Source: Cognatilysobacter xinjiangensis (GTDB taxonomy: Bacteria > Pseudomonadota > Gammaproteobacteria > Xanthomonadales > Xanthomonadaceae). Taken from it: a DNA stretch of 64,000 nucleotides. The stretch lies in NCBI RefSeq assembly GCF_014651995.1, contig NZ_BMXY01000002.1, positions 372,001-436,000 of the forward strand, written 5' to 3'. The notes beneath the pieces are model-generated. The model did no database searches. It was not told where the DNA came from and saw only the letters and a list, made by a program, of their open reading frames with translations. This document shows positions 18,125 through 27,420 of the stretch, one piece after another. Numbering within the stretch: position 1 is the stretch's first letter; the number at the start of each line of letters is the position of its first letter. The position numbers and the translations under genes are program-made.

Positions 18125-18502
18125 ATGGAGCCCGCCATGCATCGCATCAATCGCCTCTCGCCGGTACGCCTGGACATCGAGCTGCAGGGCCGCCTCGACG
18201 CCGACGCGATGCGCGCGCTGATCGAGGCGCTGCTGCGCGAATCGGAAGGCATCGAGCACGGGCGCATGCTCTGCCGCGTGCGTGACTTCGAGTTGCCCAG
18301 CCTCGGCGCGCTCGGCGTGGAGCTTTCGCACATGCCCGAGCTGTTCGCGATGATCGGCCGCTTCGACCGCGTCGCGGTGCTGGCCGACGACGCCTGGATC
18401 CAGCGCCTGGGCCAGATCGAGAACGCGGTGATCCCGGGCATCGAGATCAAGGTGTTCGCCGGCGATGCCGCCGCCGACGCGGAGGCCTGGCTCGCCCGCT
18501 GA
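18125..18502 (+). CDS. SpoIIAA-like/STAS-fold protein
   Basis: 125-residue cytoplasmic protein of the SpoIIAA-like family (PF11964 type): alternating strands and helices with RLDIELQGRLDADAM at the start, and DRVAVLADDAWIQ and IPGIEIKVFAGDA towards the end. The family has a STAS-like fold and may bind lipid or proteins; function is unclear. ATG at 18137 (MHRINRL) is the more typical start. Confidence 0.75.
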   Translation: MEPAMHRINRLSPVRLDIELQGRLDADAMRALIEALLRESEGIEHGRMLCRVRDFELPSLGALGVELSHMPELFAMIGRFDRVAVLADDAWIQRLGQIENAVIPGIEIKVFAGDAAADAEAWLAR

Positions 18503-18510
18503 GCGCGCCG

Positions 18511-18942
18511 TCAGCGCTCGAAGGCGAGCGTCACCGAGGCCGCGCTGCGTTCGGCCTTGCCATGGAACACCGCCTCGATGTTGTTGCCGTCGGGGTCGAT
18601 GAGGAAGGCCGCGTAATAGCCCGGGTGATACGGGCGTTCGCCGGGCGCGCCATTGTCGCCCCCGCCGGCGGAAAGGCCTGCGTGATGGAAGGCGTCGACC
18701 ATCGCGCGATCGCGCGTCTGGAACGCAAGATGATGGCGACCGGTGAGGCTGTCGGTCGACGACTGCGCCGTCGTCGACACGTACAGCTCGTCGCACCAGA
18801 AGAAGTCCTTGCCCGCGCCGCCGATCGGCACTCCGAGCGCACCGAGCACCGCTTCGTAGAAGCGCCGGCTTGCATCGAGGTCACGGACCACGAGATGGAG
18901 ATGGTCGATCAACCGACCGCGATGCAGCACCTGCTGGGCCAT
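18511..18942 (-). CDS. VOC-family (glyoxalase-like) protein
   Basis: 143-residue vicinal-oxygen-chelate protein. Beta-alpha-beta modules begin at DHLHLVVRDLDASRRFYE and continue to HHLAFQTRDR and AAFLIDPDGNNIEAVFHG. The metal-binding pattern H...H...E of the fold is conserved. Substrate unknown. The frame stays open far upstream, but MAQQVLHRG at 18942 is the sensible start. Confidence 0.85.
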   Translation of the reverse strand: MAQQVLHRGRLIDHLHLVVRDLDASRRFYEAVLGALGVPIGGAGKDFFWCDELYVSTTAQSSTDSLTGRHHLAFQTRDRAMVDAFHHAGLSAGGGDNGAPGERPYHPGYYAAFLIDPDGNNIEAVFHGKAERSAASVTLAFER

Positions 18943-19001
18943 GGCCGCGCTCCGGATCACGGGGGCACCATCGTGCGACGCGGCCGGGCAGGGCGACGTG
19001 A

Positions 19002-19452
19002 TCAGCCGCGACGCACCAGTACCACGCCCGCGACCACCAGCAACGCACCGAGCGCGCGACCGGCGCTCACCGGTGATTGCGGCAGGCCGAGCGCGCCGTG
19101 GTGGTCGAGCCACAGCGCCATGCCGATCTGCCCGGCGATGCCGATCGTGATCAGCGAGGCCAGCCCCCAGCCGCGGCGCCGCATAGGCCGCGACCGCCAC
19201 GTAGGCCGCGCCGTACACGCCGCCGATCCATGCGTACCAGGGCAGCGTGCCGAACGGCGCCAGCCCCGGCCGCGACCCGCTTGCCAGCCATGCGAGCAGC
19301 AGCGCGACGGTGCCGACCGCGAACGAGATCAGCGCCGCGAGCAGCGGCGAGCCGCCCGCGCGCGCCAGCATCACGTTGGTCGGCGCCTGCAGCGCGATCA
19401 GGCCGCCAGCGAGCAGGACGAGCAGGGCGGGCAGCAGAAACGATGGATTCAT
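19002..19452 (-). pseudogene. DUF606 (YdcZ-like) DMT transporter, frameshifted
   Basis: The start MNPSFLLPALLVLLAGGLI at 19452 and the end in another frame (LASLITIGIAGQIGMALW ... VVLVRRG) together spell one DUF606 transporter with about five TM helices. The frame breaks at a run of five C on the plus strand (19164-19168). Removing one base restores a 149-codon gene of normal family length. This is either a natural frameshift or a sequencing error in the homopolymer. Confidence 0.75.
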
Positions 19453-19586
19453 GGCGGTTCGTCGGGAGGTCGTGGAGGCCGATTGTCGCAATCATGCGAC
19501 GACGGACTGCAATCGCGGCGCATCCCGGCTACGCTGCCGCCGGTCGCCGCATCGCGGCGTATCGACCACACAAACAGGGGAAATCT

Positions 19587-20057
19587 ATGCGCTTCGCCAC
19601 GTCCGCCGTCCTGGCTTGCTGCCTGCTCGCGACCGCACCGCTGGCCCATGCCGACGCTTCCGTCGAGAAGCGCCTCAGCGAGCGCGGCATCAAGTTCGAG
19701 CGCGACGACGACGGCGACTACCGCGTCGTCTACAACTACGGCGACGAAGGCCGCACGCAGCTGGCCTACGTCAGCGGCAACACCGAAACCACGCGGAGCT
19801 TCGTGGTGCGCGAAGTATTCGCGCCGGCCGGCCATGTCGATGACGACCGGATCGGGCTCGAACGCGCGCTAAAACTGCTCGCCGACAGCCGCCAGTCCAA
19901 GCTCGGCAGCTGGGAACTCGCCGGCAAGGTGCTGTACTACGTCATCAAGCTGCCCGACGACGTCAGCGCCGCGGCGCTGGAAGCCGCCCTCGATACCGCG
20001 GCGACGCAGGCCGACAACATGGAGATCGAGCTATCGGGCGATCGCGACCGCTACTGA
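19587..20057 (+). CDS. exported hypothetical protein, 156 aa
   Basis: Signal peptide with AHA-D cleavage near residue 22, then a soluble alpha/beta domain (RGIKFERDDDGDYRVVYNYG ... SWELAGKVLYYVIKLP). The N-terminal half resembles YbjN/type III chaperone-like folds by its short strands, but I cannot name the family. A GGGG ribosome site lies six bases before the ATG. Probably periplasmic. Confidence 0.75.
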   Translation: MRFATSAVLACCLLATAPLAHADASVEKRLSERGIKFERDDDGDYRVVYNYGDEGRTQLAYVSGNTETTRSFVVREVFAPAGHVDDDRIGLERALKLLADSRQSKLGSWELAGKVLYYVIKLPDDVSAAALEAALDTAATQADNMEIELSGDRDRY

Positions 20058-20145
20058 CGCATCGCGTGGCGCGCCGCCGACGGACGGCGCGCGCCGCACG
20101 GGCGGCTTCGGCCAACCTGCCCTCCCGCCACCGAGGAGCCAAGCC

Positions 20146-20508
20146 ATGTACATCGACGGATTCGTGCTGCCGCTGCGCGAGGAGCGCCTGCAGGACTACA
20201 TCGCGATGGCGGAAACCTTCGCGCGTCGCGCGCGCGAGTGCGGTGCGCTCGGCGTGGCCGAGTCGCTCGGCGACGGCCTCGAGCACGGCCACACCACCGA
20301 TTTCTTCCGTGCCGTGCAGGCCGAGGACGGCGAGAACGTCGTGTTCTCGTTCGTTCTGTGGCCCGACAAGCCCACGCGCGACGCCGCGTGGGAGAAGCTC
20401 ATGACCGACCCGGAGCTGCAGCCCGGCCCCGAGCCCATGCCCTTCGACGGGCGCCGCATGTTCTGGGGCGGTTTCAAGCCGTTCGTCAACACGCTCGCCG
20501 TGCAGTGA
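20146..20508 (+). CDS. DUF1428 family protein
   Basis: 120-residue protein starting MYIDGFVLPL, with the DUF1428 landmarks WPDKPTRDAAWEKLM, MPFDGRRMFWGGF. The family forms a ferredoxin-like dimeric alpha+beta barrel; the role is unknown. Length matches the family (about 117 aa). Confidence 0.88.
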   Translation: MYIDGFVLPLREERLQDYIAMAETFARRARECGALGVAESLGDGLEHGHTTDFFRAVQAEDGENVVFSFVLWPDKPTRDAAWEKLMTDPELQPGPEPMPFDGRRMFWGGFKPFVNTLAVQ

Positions 20509-20663
20509 CGCGTTCCGCGCGCGGACGCCGGCCGACGCGGTGCCGGCGATGATCGTGACGTGTGAGGCACGGACCTCGCATCCAATCCGTCGGGTTGTGT
20601 GGCGCGAATGAAGTGCGCCTACATACGTTAGTCTCGGCCCATCGCAATTGTCCGCGAGGCAGC

Positions 20664-22586
20664 ATGCAGGCGCAGCCGCGTCGGCCCGGGCCCTGGCCCC
20701 GATTCCTCGTCGTACTGGCCGCGCTCGTCGCGGTCGGCGGTTGTGCCACGGTGCACGTGGCCACGTCGCCCGCCGACAAGGCCATCCTGCACAAGCGCGG
20801 CGACGTGCTCACGCGCGGCAGCCTCAGCGATGCGGCACTGGCCACGCTGCGCAGCGCGGCGATCGAGCCGGCCGACTGCCAGCGCTACGTTGCCGACTGC
20901 CTCGCGCGGCTGCGCCGAACCGAGCCACTCGGCGACGAGGCGCGGCTGGCCACACTCGCCGAGGTCGCGAGCGTGGGCGCGTTGCGCGCGGGCGGTGGCG
21001 ACGAATCCGGCTACAGCGACGCCGCCATAGCGGCCTGGCTCGACGTTGCGCGCTATGCCTACGGCTACCTGTTCCTGACCGCGCGCGCGCCGCATGCGCG
21101 CGTTTTCGAGGCGCGCCAGAATCAGGTGCGCGACTACTACAACGTCGCCGTGCAGCACGTGGCGCTGGGCGTGGCCGAGAGGAATCTGGACCGGCTGGCG
21201 CAGGCGCGCGACGGCGTGGTGCAACTGCGTGCGGGCGGCTGGTCGTTGGCCTTCGATCTCACGCACTTTCCGTCCGAGAACGCCGCAGCCGTGCCGGTGC
21301 GCGTGATCCCCACCGACGGCCTACGCTTCCGCGGCCTGTACACCACGTTCCGCCGCGACGGCTTCGGCTCGGAGATGGCGGTGGAGCTCGCCGCCGACAG
21401 TATCGGCGACCCTGCCGCGGCCAAGCCGCCCGGCAGCCCGCGCCGCGTCTCGCGCGTGCGCTTCGTGCCGTTGACGGTGGTGATCGACTTTCCCGGCCGC
21501 GACCTCGCCGAGGTGCTCGCCACCGATCGCGCCACGATCTATGCGTTCGATCCCTACGAGCAGCGCGACATCGACCTGCACGGCAGCAGGCTGCCGCTCG
21601 CCGCCAACTTCTCCGCCGGCTACGGCGTGTGGCTGGCAGAGTCGCCGTTCGCGCGTCAGGCCACGCTCTCCCTGCTCGGTCGGCCCGGGGGACTGCGCGA
21701 GCCGCACGTCTACCGCATGCAGCGCTTCGATCCCGACCGCCGCATCCTGCTGATGATCCACGGCCTCGCGAGCAGCCCGGAGGCCTGGGTCAACCTCGCC
21801 AACGAGGTGATGGGCGACGAGGCGCTGCGCGACGGCTACCAGATCTGGCAGGTCTACTATCCGACCGGCCTGCCGCTGGCCTGGAACCACCACGAGCTGC
21901 GCGAGGTGTTGGCCGAGGCGCTGGACGAGGTCGATCCCGCCGGCACGTCGCGTGCGCGCCACGACATCGTCGTGGTCGGTCACAGCATGGGCGGGGTGCT
22001 CGCGCGGCTGCTGGTCTCCAATCCCGGCGACGAACTCTCGCAGTGGCTCGACGCGCGCCTCGCCGCGCGCGGCGGCGATGCCGCGCTCGCGCAGCGCCTG
22101 CGTCCCTTCGTCGACTTCGCGCCGATGCCCGGCATCCGCCGCGCGGTATTCATGGCTGCGCCGCATCGCGGCACGCCCGCCGCGGAGCGCGGCATCGGCT
22201 GGCTTTTTACGCGGCTGATCCGCACACCGCTGGAACTCAGGGAGCACCTGCAGTCACGCCTCGGCGACGAGGAAGGCATCGCGGCGCTCGGTGGCGAACG
22301 CGCGCGGCCCACCAGCATCGATTCGCTGCGCGACACCGATCCGTTCATGCGCGCCGCGGCCAGCGTGCCGATCGCCGCGGGCCTGCCTTACCACTCCATC
22401 ATCGGCGTCGAGGACGCGGCCGCTCCGCTGCAGGTCGCCACCGACGGGCTGGTGCCCTACGCGAGTGCGCACCTCGACGGCGCGGTATCGGAGCTGGTGA
22501 TCGCCGGCGACCACCACGTGCAGGAACGGCTGGAGTCGATGCTGGAGTTGCGCCGCATCCTGCGGCTGCACATGCAGGCGGAGTGA
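20664..22586 (+). CDS. lipoprotein alpha/beta-hydrolase (lipase-like)
   Basis: 640-residue envelope protein. A type II signal with lipobox AVGGC (about residue 28) is followed by a 330-residue N-terminal domain of unknown type and a C-terminal alpha/beta-hydrolase. The oxyanion segment is LLMIHGLASS, the nucleophile elbow GHSMGG near residue 440, and a distal GDHHV likely holds the catalytic His. Similar lipoprotein lipases act on esters at the outer membrane; the substrate is unknown. ATG at 20664 is chosen to place the signal sequence at the N-terminus. Confidence 0.85.
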   Translation: MQAQPRRPGPWPRFLVVLAALVAVGGCATVHVATSPADKAILHKRGDVLTRGSLSDAALATLRSAAIEPADCQRYVADCLARLRRTEPLGDEARLATLAEVASVGALRAGGGDESGYSDAAIAAWLDVARYAYGYLFLTARAPHARVFEARQNQVRDYYNVAVQHVALGVAERNLDRLAQARDGVVQLRAGGWSLAFDLTHFPSENAAAVPVRVIPTDGLRFRGLYTTFRRDGFGSEMAVELAADSIGDPAAAKPPGSPRRVSRVRFVPLTVVIDFPGRDLAEVLATDRATIYAFDPYEQRDIDLHGSRLPLAANFSAGYGVWLAESPFARQATLSLLGRPGGLREPHVYRMQRFDPDRRILLMIHGLASSPEAWVNLANEVMGDEALRDGYQIWQVYYPTGLPLAWNHHELREVLAEALDEVDPAGTSRARHDIVVVGHSMGGVLARLLVSNPGDELSQWLDARLAARGGDAALAQRLRPFVDFAPMPGIRRAVFMAAPHRGTPAAERGIGWLFTRLIRTPLELREHLQSRLGDEEGIAALGGERARPTSIDSLRDTDPFMRAAASVPIAAGLPYHSIIGVEDAAAPLQVATDGLVPYASAHLDGAVSELVIAGDHHVQERLESMLELRRILRLHMQAE

Positions 22587-22613
22587 CGGCCCGCCGGCAC
22601 CGTCGCTCCGATA

Positions 22614-22730
22614 TCAGGTCGGGGCGAACGGCTTGACCTGCTTCTTCTCGTTCTTCGCCGCGCGCTTTTCCTGCGGCGTTTTCGAAGGCTTCTTCTTCGT
22701 TTCCTTCTTGCGGTCCATTCCCTTGCTCAT
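22614..22730 (-). CDS. small Lys-rich protein, 38 aa
   Basis: ATG at 22730 opens MSKGMDRKKETKKKPSK and continues to 38 residues, nearly all Lys, Glu, Ala and Pro. Short proteins of this pattern (MSKG.DRKKE.KKKP) occur widely in proteobacteria and are annotated as hypothetical. Its size is below common gene-calling cut-offs. Confidence 0.6.
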   Translation of the reverse strand: MSKGMDRKKETKKKPSKTPQEKRAAKNEKKQVKPFAPT

Positions 22731-22908
22731 GACGCACTCCGGTTCCGCAGGAGGGCTGCGGTCGCCGGCAGCATGGCACGTCGGCGGTGAGCGCGCCGCG
22801 CGGGAGGCCCGCGTTTCCCGGCGCACTACGGCCGGTTAGCATGACCCGCCGCCGCGGACGCGACGGCCGCCGCATGCGGCGATCACGAACGCCAAGGAAA
22901 CCAACGGG

Positions 22909-23544
22909 ATGAAGGGATACTGGAAGGCGGCCTGCGCCGCGATCGTACTGGTCGGCACGATGGGCGCCGCGGACGCCAAGTCCAAGCTCGGCAGGACCGA
23001 CGTCGCGATGTACCAGGGCAAGCCGCCGCCGCAGGCCGCGAGCGCGTTGCTGGACATCGCCAGGACGCAGACCGAGGACGGCAGCTGGGAAACGATCGCG
23101 ATCGGCCGCATCTACTACCTCGGCGGCCGCAAGGCCGACGGCGAGGCGATCTTCAAGACGCTGCTCGACAGCACCGAGAAGACCAGCGACGTGTTCCGCA
23201 TCGCGCGCGTCTACATCGAGGCCGGCGAATGGGCGAAGGCACGCCCGTTGCTCGACCGCATGCTCACCATGAAGGAAACCGACGCCGGCGACGTCATGCG
23301 CGCCGCGCGCACCTATGCCGAACACAAGGAATGGGCGCGCGCCAAGCCGCTGTTCGAGAAGTTCCTGGCGATGAACGACTACGACGAGAAGGAGCTCGCG
23401 GAGATCGGCGCCTGGTACATGCTCAACGGCGACCGCGCCACCGCCGAGGCCTATTTCGACCGCTCGGTGAAGAAGGACCCGACCAGCGTCTGGGCGACCA
23501 CGCGCATGGCCGGCGCGTACCTGGGCGTCGCACCGAAGGACTGA
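22909..23544 (+). CDS. exported TPR-like repeat protein
   Basis: 211 residues with a signal peptide (cleavage after GAADA) and then helical repeats of the tetratricopeptide type: WETIAIGRIYYLGGRKADGE, FRIARVYIEAGEWAKARPL, RAARTYAEHKEWARAKPLF, IGAWYMLNGDRATAEAYF. It probably scaffolds periplasmic partners. A bidirectional hairpin follows the stop. Confidence 0.8.
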   Translation: MKGYWKAACAAIVLVGTMGAADAKSKLGRTDVAMYQGKPPPQAASALLDIARTQTEDGSWETIAIGRIYYLGGRKADGEAIFKTLLDSTEKTSDVFRIARVYIEAGEWAKARPLLDRMLTMKETDAGDVMRAARTYAEHKEWARAKPLFEKFLAMNDYDEKELAEIGAWYMLNGDRATAEAYFDRSVKKDPTSVWATTRMAGAYLGVAPKD

Positions 23545-23561
23545 TCGAGCCGATCCTGCGA

Positions 23562-23586
23562 GAACGCCGGCTTCGCGCCGGCGTTC
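23562..23586. terminator. bidirectional hairpin between convergent genes
   Basis: Ten-base perfect stem GAACGCCGGC / GCCGGCGTTC around loop TTCGC, placed between the convergent TPR and thioesterase genes. A T-run is not strong on either side, but place and stem support a terminator for both. Confidence 0.7.
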
Positions 23587-23607
23587 CCGTTTGCGGGAAT
23601 CGCGACG

Positions 23608-24018
23608 TCAGTCCGCTCTCGGCGTCACGCCCTTGAACGGCTCGACCGGCGCCGGGCGCCCGCTGGAATCCAGCGCGATCATCGTGAAGTGCCCGCGCGT
23701 GCACAGGTGCCGCGTGGCGGCCTGCGGGTCTTCGGTATTGAGCTCGACCTCCACGCGCATCGAGCGGCGGCCCGCGTCGACCACGCGCGCCACCAGCTCG
23801 ACCAGCTGTCCCTGCCGCACCGGCAGGTGGAAATCGACCTGCTCCGAGCGCGCGGTCACCACGGTGGTGCGCTTGGCGTAGCGCGTGGCCGCGACGAATG
23901 CGGTCTTGCCCATCCACGCCAGCGCCTGGCCGCCGAACAGCGTCCCCGGGTGGTTGCTGTGGTCGGGAAACACGATCTCCCACAGCCGCGCCTCGCGCGG
24001 CGTTTCAGGCGTCGACAT
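23608..24018 (-). CDS. acyl-CoA thioesterase, hotdog fold
   Basis: 136-residue thioesterase like E. coli YciA. It shows FPDHSNHPGTLFGGQALAWMG, whose NHxGTLFGG segment holds the catalytic site, and SEQVDFHLPVRQGQLVEL. It hydrolyses acyl-CoA in the cytosol, with broad specificity in the family. ATG at 24018 (MSTPET) fits the family start; the longer in-frame reading to 24144 is not needed. Confidence 0.88.
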   Translation of the reverse strand: MSTPETPREARLWEIVFPDHSNHPGTLFGGQALAWMGKTAFVAATRYAKRTTVVTARSEQVDFHLPVRQGQLVELVARVVDAGRRSMRVEVELNTEDPQAATRHLCTRGHFTMIALDSSGRPAPVEPFKGVTPRAD

Positions 24019-24236
24019 GGCGCGCCCTCCGTGCGCGGGCGAGGCGGCGCGCGCCGGCCGGTGCTGCTCGATGGGGGCGATGGAGCACTGCATGTCCAGT
24101 GATCCAGGACGGCGGCGGAAGCGCGGCGAGGCCGCGGGCCCCACTGTCGCAGCCCGTGCACGGACGTTTCGTTCACGCGCCGCGCCAGCCGCAGTGCCGC
24201 ATGACCGGTCGCGCGTCCACCGCGGGCACGAAGCCG

Positions 24237-25868
24237 CTAGAGCTTAGGCCCGGTCGCGCCGTCCAGGATCATGCGCACGCGGCGTAACAGGTCGGTCATC
24301 GAATAGGGCTTCTTCAGCAGCTCGAATTCCGAAGGCGCATCGCGCTGCAGGCCGGCGAGGTCGCGATCGAAGCCGCTGGTCAGCAGCACCTGCATCGACG
24401 GATGCTTGCGCCGCATCTCCTGCGCGAGCATGTAGCCGTTCACGCCGCCGGGCATCACCACGTCGGTGAACAGCAGTTGCGGGTAGTCGTGCGGATGCAT
24501 CGCCTCCATGCGCGCCAGTGCGTCCGCGCCGGTGTAGGCGATCTCGGTGGAATATCCCGCGCTCTGCAGGATCTCCGCGGCCAGGTCGGCGATCTCGGGG
24601 CGGTCGTCCACGACCAGCACGCGCTCGTTGCCGCCCCGCGCCTCGCCCGTTCCGACCCGCAGCGTCTGCGCGCCGGGCGTGTCGCCGATGGCGGGGAAGT
24701 ACAGGCGTACCGTGGTGCCGCGCCCGGGCTCGGATTCGATTGCCGCCGCGCCGCCGCTCTGCTTGGCGAAGCCGTACACGCTCGACAGGCCCATGCCGGT
24801 GCCCTTGCCCACGTCCTTGGTGGTGAAGAAGGGCTCCATCACGCGGTTGATCAGCTCGGGCGGGATGCCCGCGCCGGTATCGCTGATTTCGATGGTGGCG
24901 TACGCGCCCGGCGGCAGGCTCACCTTGGCGTGTCGGTCGGCGCCGCTGATGTCCACGCGCGCGGTGCGCACGTGGATCTCGCCGCCTTCGGGCATCGCGT
25001 CGCGCGCGTTGACGAACAGGTTCAGCAGCGCCATCTCGAACTGCGTGTTGTCGAGCTGGCAGTTCGGCAGGTCCGGATCGAGCTCGTACGCCACGTGCAC
25101 GCGATCGCCGAGCGTGCGACCGACGAGGTCCTGCATCGCCTTCGCCGAGGCGTTGAGGTTGACCACGCGTCCGCGCAGCGTCTGCTTGCGCGAGAACGCG
25201 AGCAGGTGCTGCGTCAGCGTGCTGGCCTTGTCGACCGCCGCGCGCACGGCCGACAGGCCCTGCTCGACGTCGCCCGGCTGCAGCAGGCCCATCTTCGCCT
25301 TCATGCCGAGGAAGTCGACGCGGCCGGCCATCACCTGCAGCAGGTTGTTGAAGTCGTGCGAGATGCCGCCGGTGAGCTGGCCCAGCGCCTCCATCTTCTG
25401 TGCCTGCGCGAGCGCTTCCTCGGCATCGCGGCGACGGCTGACGTCGAGCTGCGAGGCGAAGAAGTAGACGAGCTCCCCGGCATGGTTGAACACCGGCGAG
25501 ACGAACAGCGCGTTCCAGAAGCTCGAGCCGTCCTTGCGGTAGTTGAGGATCTCCAGCGAGATCTCGGTGCGCGTTTCCACCGCGTCGCGGATCGCCGCCA
25601 CGGTGTCGCGATCGGTATCGGGGCCCTGCAGGAAGCGGCAGTTGCGGCCGAGGATCTCGTCGAGCTCATAGCCGCTCATCGCCACGAAGGCGCGATTGGC
25701 GAACACGATCGGGTTGTCCGGCTGGCGCGGATCGGTGACCAGCATCGGCATGCGGGTCAGTTCGATCGCGGCGAAGAAGATGTCGTCCTTGTGGTCGCGC
25801 AACTCGTTGGCCGCGCCCTGCTGGACAGTCGGGCGCGGGCCCGGCAGACGGGGTTTTTCGTTCGACAC
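24237..25868 (-). CDS. LOV-domain hybrid histidine kinase (blue-light sensor)
   Basis: 543 residues with domain order LOV (about 30-145), HisKA (150-225), HATPase (260-385) and a C-terminal receiver (about 420-535). The LOV motif GRNCRFLQG holds the photoactive Cys77, with FASQ (Q140) at the end of the domain, so it should bind FMN and form a light adduct. The phospho-acceptor is His171 in ISHDFNN; N and G boxes are NLFVNARDAM and GKGTGMGLS; the receiver has FTDVVMPGG. The arrangement matches the LOV hybrid kinase described in Xanthomonas. GTG start. No partner regulator is adjacent. Confidence 0.92.
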   Translation of the reverse strand: MSNEKPRLPGPRPTVQQGAANELRDHKDDIFFAAIELTRMPMLVTDPRQPDNPIVFANRAFVAMSGYELDEILGRNCRFLQGPDTDRDTVAAIRDAVETRTEISLEILNYRKDGSSFWNALFVSPVFNHAGELVYFFASQLDVSRRRDAEEALAQAQKMEALGQLTGGISHDFNNLLQVMAGRVDFLGMKAKMGLLQPGDVEQGLSAVRAAVDKASTLTQHLLAFSRKQTLRGRVVNLNASAKAMQDLVGRTLGDRVHVAYELDPDLPNCQLDNTQFEMALLNLFVNARDAMPEGGEIHVRTARVDISGADRHAKVSLPPGAYATIEISDTGAGIPPELINRVMEPFFTTKDVGKGTGMGLSSVYGFAKQSGGAAAIESEPGRGTTVRLYFPAIGDTPGAQTLRVGTGEARGGNERVLVVDDRPEIADLAAEILQSAGYSTEIAYTGADALARMEAMHPHDYPQLLFTDVVMPGGVNGYMLAQEMRRKHPSMQVLLTSGFDRDLAGLQRDAPSEFELLKKPYSMTDLLRRVRMILDGATGPKL

Positions 25869-26122
25869 GGGGGCTCCGGCGGCGTCTGTTCCAATCCCGC
25901 CCAGGTGCGCCGCAGTGGTCGGGTAGGCCGGGCGAGGATAACGGGCCTGCGAGCCACGAACGTCAAGAAGCGGCCGTAGCGTTCGCGGCCGGTTGCGGGG
26001 GATGACGCTCGCGTGACGTCGGCCGTTTCGGAGTTCGCGAAGCTGAACAGGCGTTGCGTCGCTTCACCGGCAACCCACCGGCGCCCGGCAGGCTGGTCGC
26101 GAGTCCATCTCCGAAGGTCGCC

Positions 26123-26656
26123 ATGTCAATTCGCATCAAGCTGCTCGCCACGCTGCTTGCCCTCGCACCTGCGCTCCAGGCGGCGGAGCCTGTGCGCGCG
26201 GTCGAGCGCGTCGATCTCCGCCGCTACGCCGGTACCTGGTACGAGCAGGCACACCTGCCGCTGTTCTTCCAGCGCGACTGCGCGCGCGACACTACCGCCA
26301 CGTACACGCTGCGCGACGACGGTCGGATCGACGTGCTCAACCGCTGCACGAAGGCCGACGGCACCACCAAGCAGGCCAACGGCGTCGCACGCCGCGTCGG
26401 CGACAGCACGTCGAAGCTCGAGGTGCGCTTCGCGCCCGCGGCGTTCTCGTTCCTGCCCTTCGTCTGGGGCGACTACTGGATCATCGACCTCGACGAGGAC
26501 TACCGCTGGGCGCTGGTCGGCACGCCGTCGCGCGACAACCTGTGGATCCTCTCGCGCGACCGCGTGCTCGATCCCACGGTGCGCACGGGCCTGGTGGAGC
26601 GTGCGCGCGCGATGGGCTATCCGGTGGAGAAGCTGATCGACACGCCGCAGGGCTGA
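26123..26656 (+). CDS. blc: lipocalin family protein (Blc-like)
   Basis: 177-residue exported lipocalin. Signal peptide (ALQAAE), then the first conserved region YAGTWYEQAHLPLFFQ, the segment YWIIDLDEDYRWALVG and the C-terminal LWILSRDR, all typical of bacterial lipocalins. Unlike E. coli Blc there is no lipobox Cys, so it is probably soluble in the periplasm. It binds small lipids. Start at 26123 places the signal at the N-terminus. Confidence 0.88.
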   Translation: MSIRIKLLATLLALAPALQAAEPVRAVERVDLRRYAGTWYEQAHLPLFFQRDCARDTTATYTLRDDGRIDVLNRCTKADGTTKQANGVARRVGDSTSKLEVRFAPAAFSFLPFVWGDYWIIDLDEDYRWALVGTPSRDNLWILSRDRVLDPTVRTGLVERARAMGYPVEKLIDTPQG

Positions 26657-26690
26657 GCGCGGCCTGCGCGACGCCTCCCGCCATCAGTGC

Positions 26691-26722
26691 GGGAAGAGCC
26701 GGACGGATGCCCGGCTCTTCCC
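26691..26722. terminator. bidirectional terminator hairpin
   Basis: Perfect 12-base stem GGGAAGAGCCGG / CCGGCTCTTCCC around an eight-base loop, between the convergent lipocalin and Ax21-like genes. Confidence 0.75.
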
Positions 26723-26737
26723 GATGGGACACGCGGA

Positions 26738-27316
26738 TCAGAAGCTCGCGCGCAGGCCGAGGCTGTAGGTGTCCTCGCGATCGCCGAGTTCGACCGTACC
26801 CGTCACGCCCCAGCGCTCGCCGATCTTCACCAGCGCGCCGAGTTCGCCGGCATAGCGCGTGCTGTCGTAGCCCTGGTCGGTGTAGTGCGCCTTCGCCCAG
26901 CCTTCCACGCGTTCGCCGAAGGCCGCCTGCGCGCCGACGCTTGCGCGCCAGGTGTCGTCGGCGAAGCCCTCGTAGTCGCTGCGAAGCCAGCTGCCTTCGC
27001 CGAGCAGCTCCACGCGCGGCGCGATGCGGTACGCATAGCCCACGCCCAGCTGCGCGCTGGAACGGTCGAACGCCGCAGAACCGTCGGTCTCGCCCTGCCG
27101 GTAGGCACCGAAGCCGTACAGCCCGCTGTCGCCGAACGCGGCCGAGCCGCGCAGATACATGCCATCGAATTTCCGATCGCCGCCGAAAGCCGACGGCACG
27201 TCCTCGGTCAGGCGCGACACGCCGGCCTCGACGTAGTCATGGGACAGCTCCGCGGCCGACGCCGCGCAGGGGATCGCCGCCGTCATCAGGACGGCCAGGA
27301 CACGCACACTCTTCAT
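26738..27316 (-). CDS. Ax21-like outer-membrane beta-barrel protein
   Basis: 192 residues: signal peptide cleaved after AASAAE, then alternating amphipathic strands (DGMYLRGSAAFG, GLYGFGAYRQ, QLGVGYAYRIAP, SVGAQAAFGE) and a terminal Phe (GLRASF), the mark of BAM-assembled barrels. It resembles the Ax21 family of Xanthomonas and Stenotrophomonas. Ax21's earlier proposed quorum-signal role has been withdrawn, so only a membrane role is claimed. The start at 27316 (MKSVRVLAVL) is clear; a longer in-frame extension is not plausible. Confidence 0.85.
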   Translation of the reverse strand: MKSVRVLAVLMTAAIPCAASAAELSHDYVEAGVSRLTEDVPSAFGGDRKFDGMYLRGSAAFGDSGLYGFGAYRQGETDGSAAFDRSSAQLGVGYAYRIAPRVELLGEGSWLRSDYEGFADDTWRASVGAQAAFGERVEGWAKAHYTDQGYDSTRYAGELGALVKIGERWGVTGTVELGDREDTYSLGLRASF

Positions 27317-27420
27317 GAGATTCCTTCGTGCTCGAACCCGCGATGCGGGGCGGCCCGCCATGGGCCGCGCAAGACGGACACGAAGAGGCAACGGCCGGTT
27401 CCGGGCGCTTCCCCGCCTGT

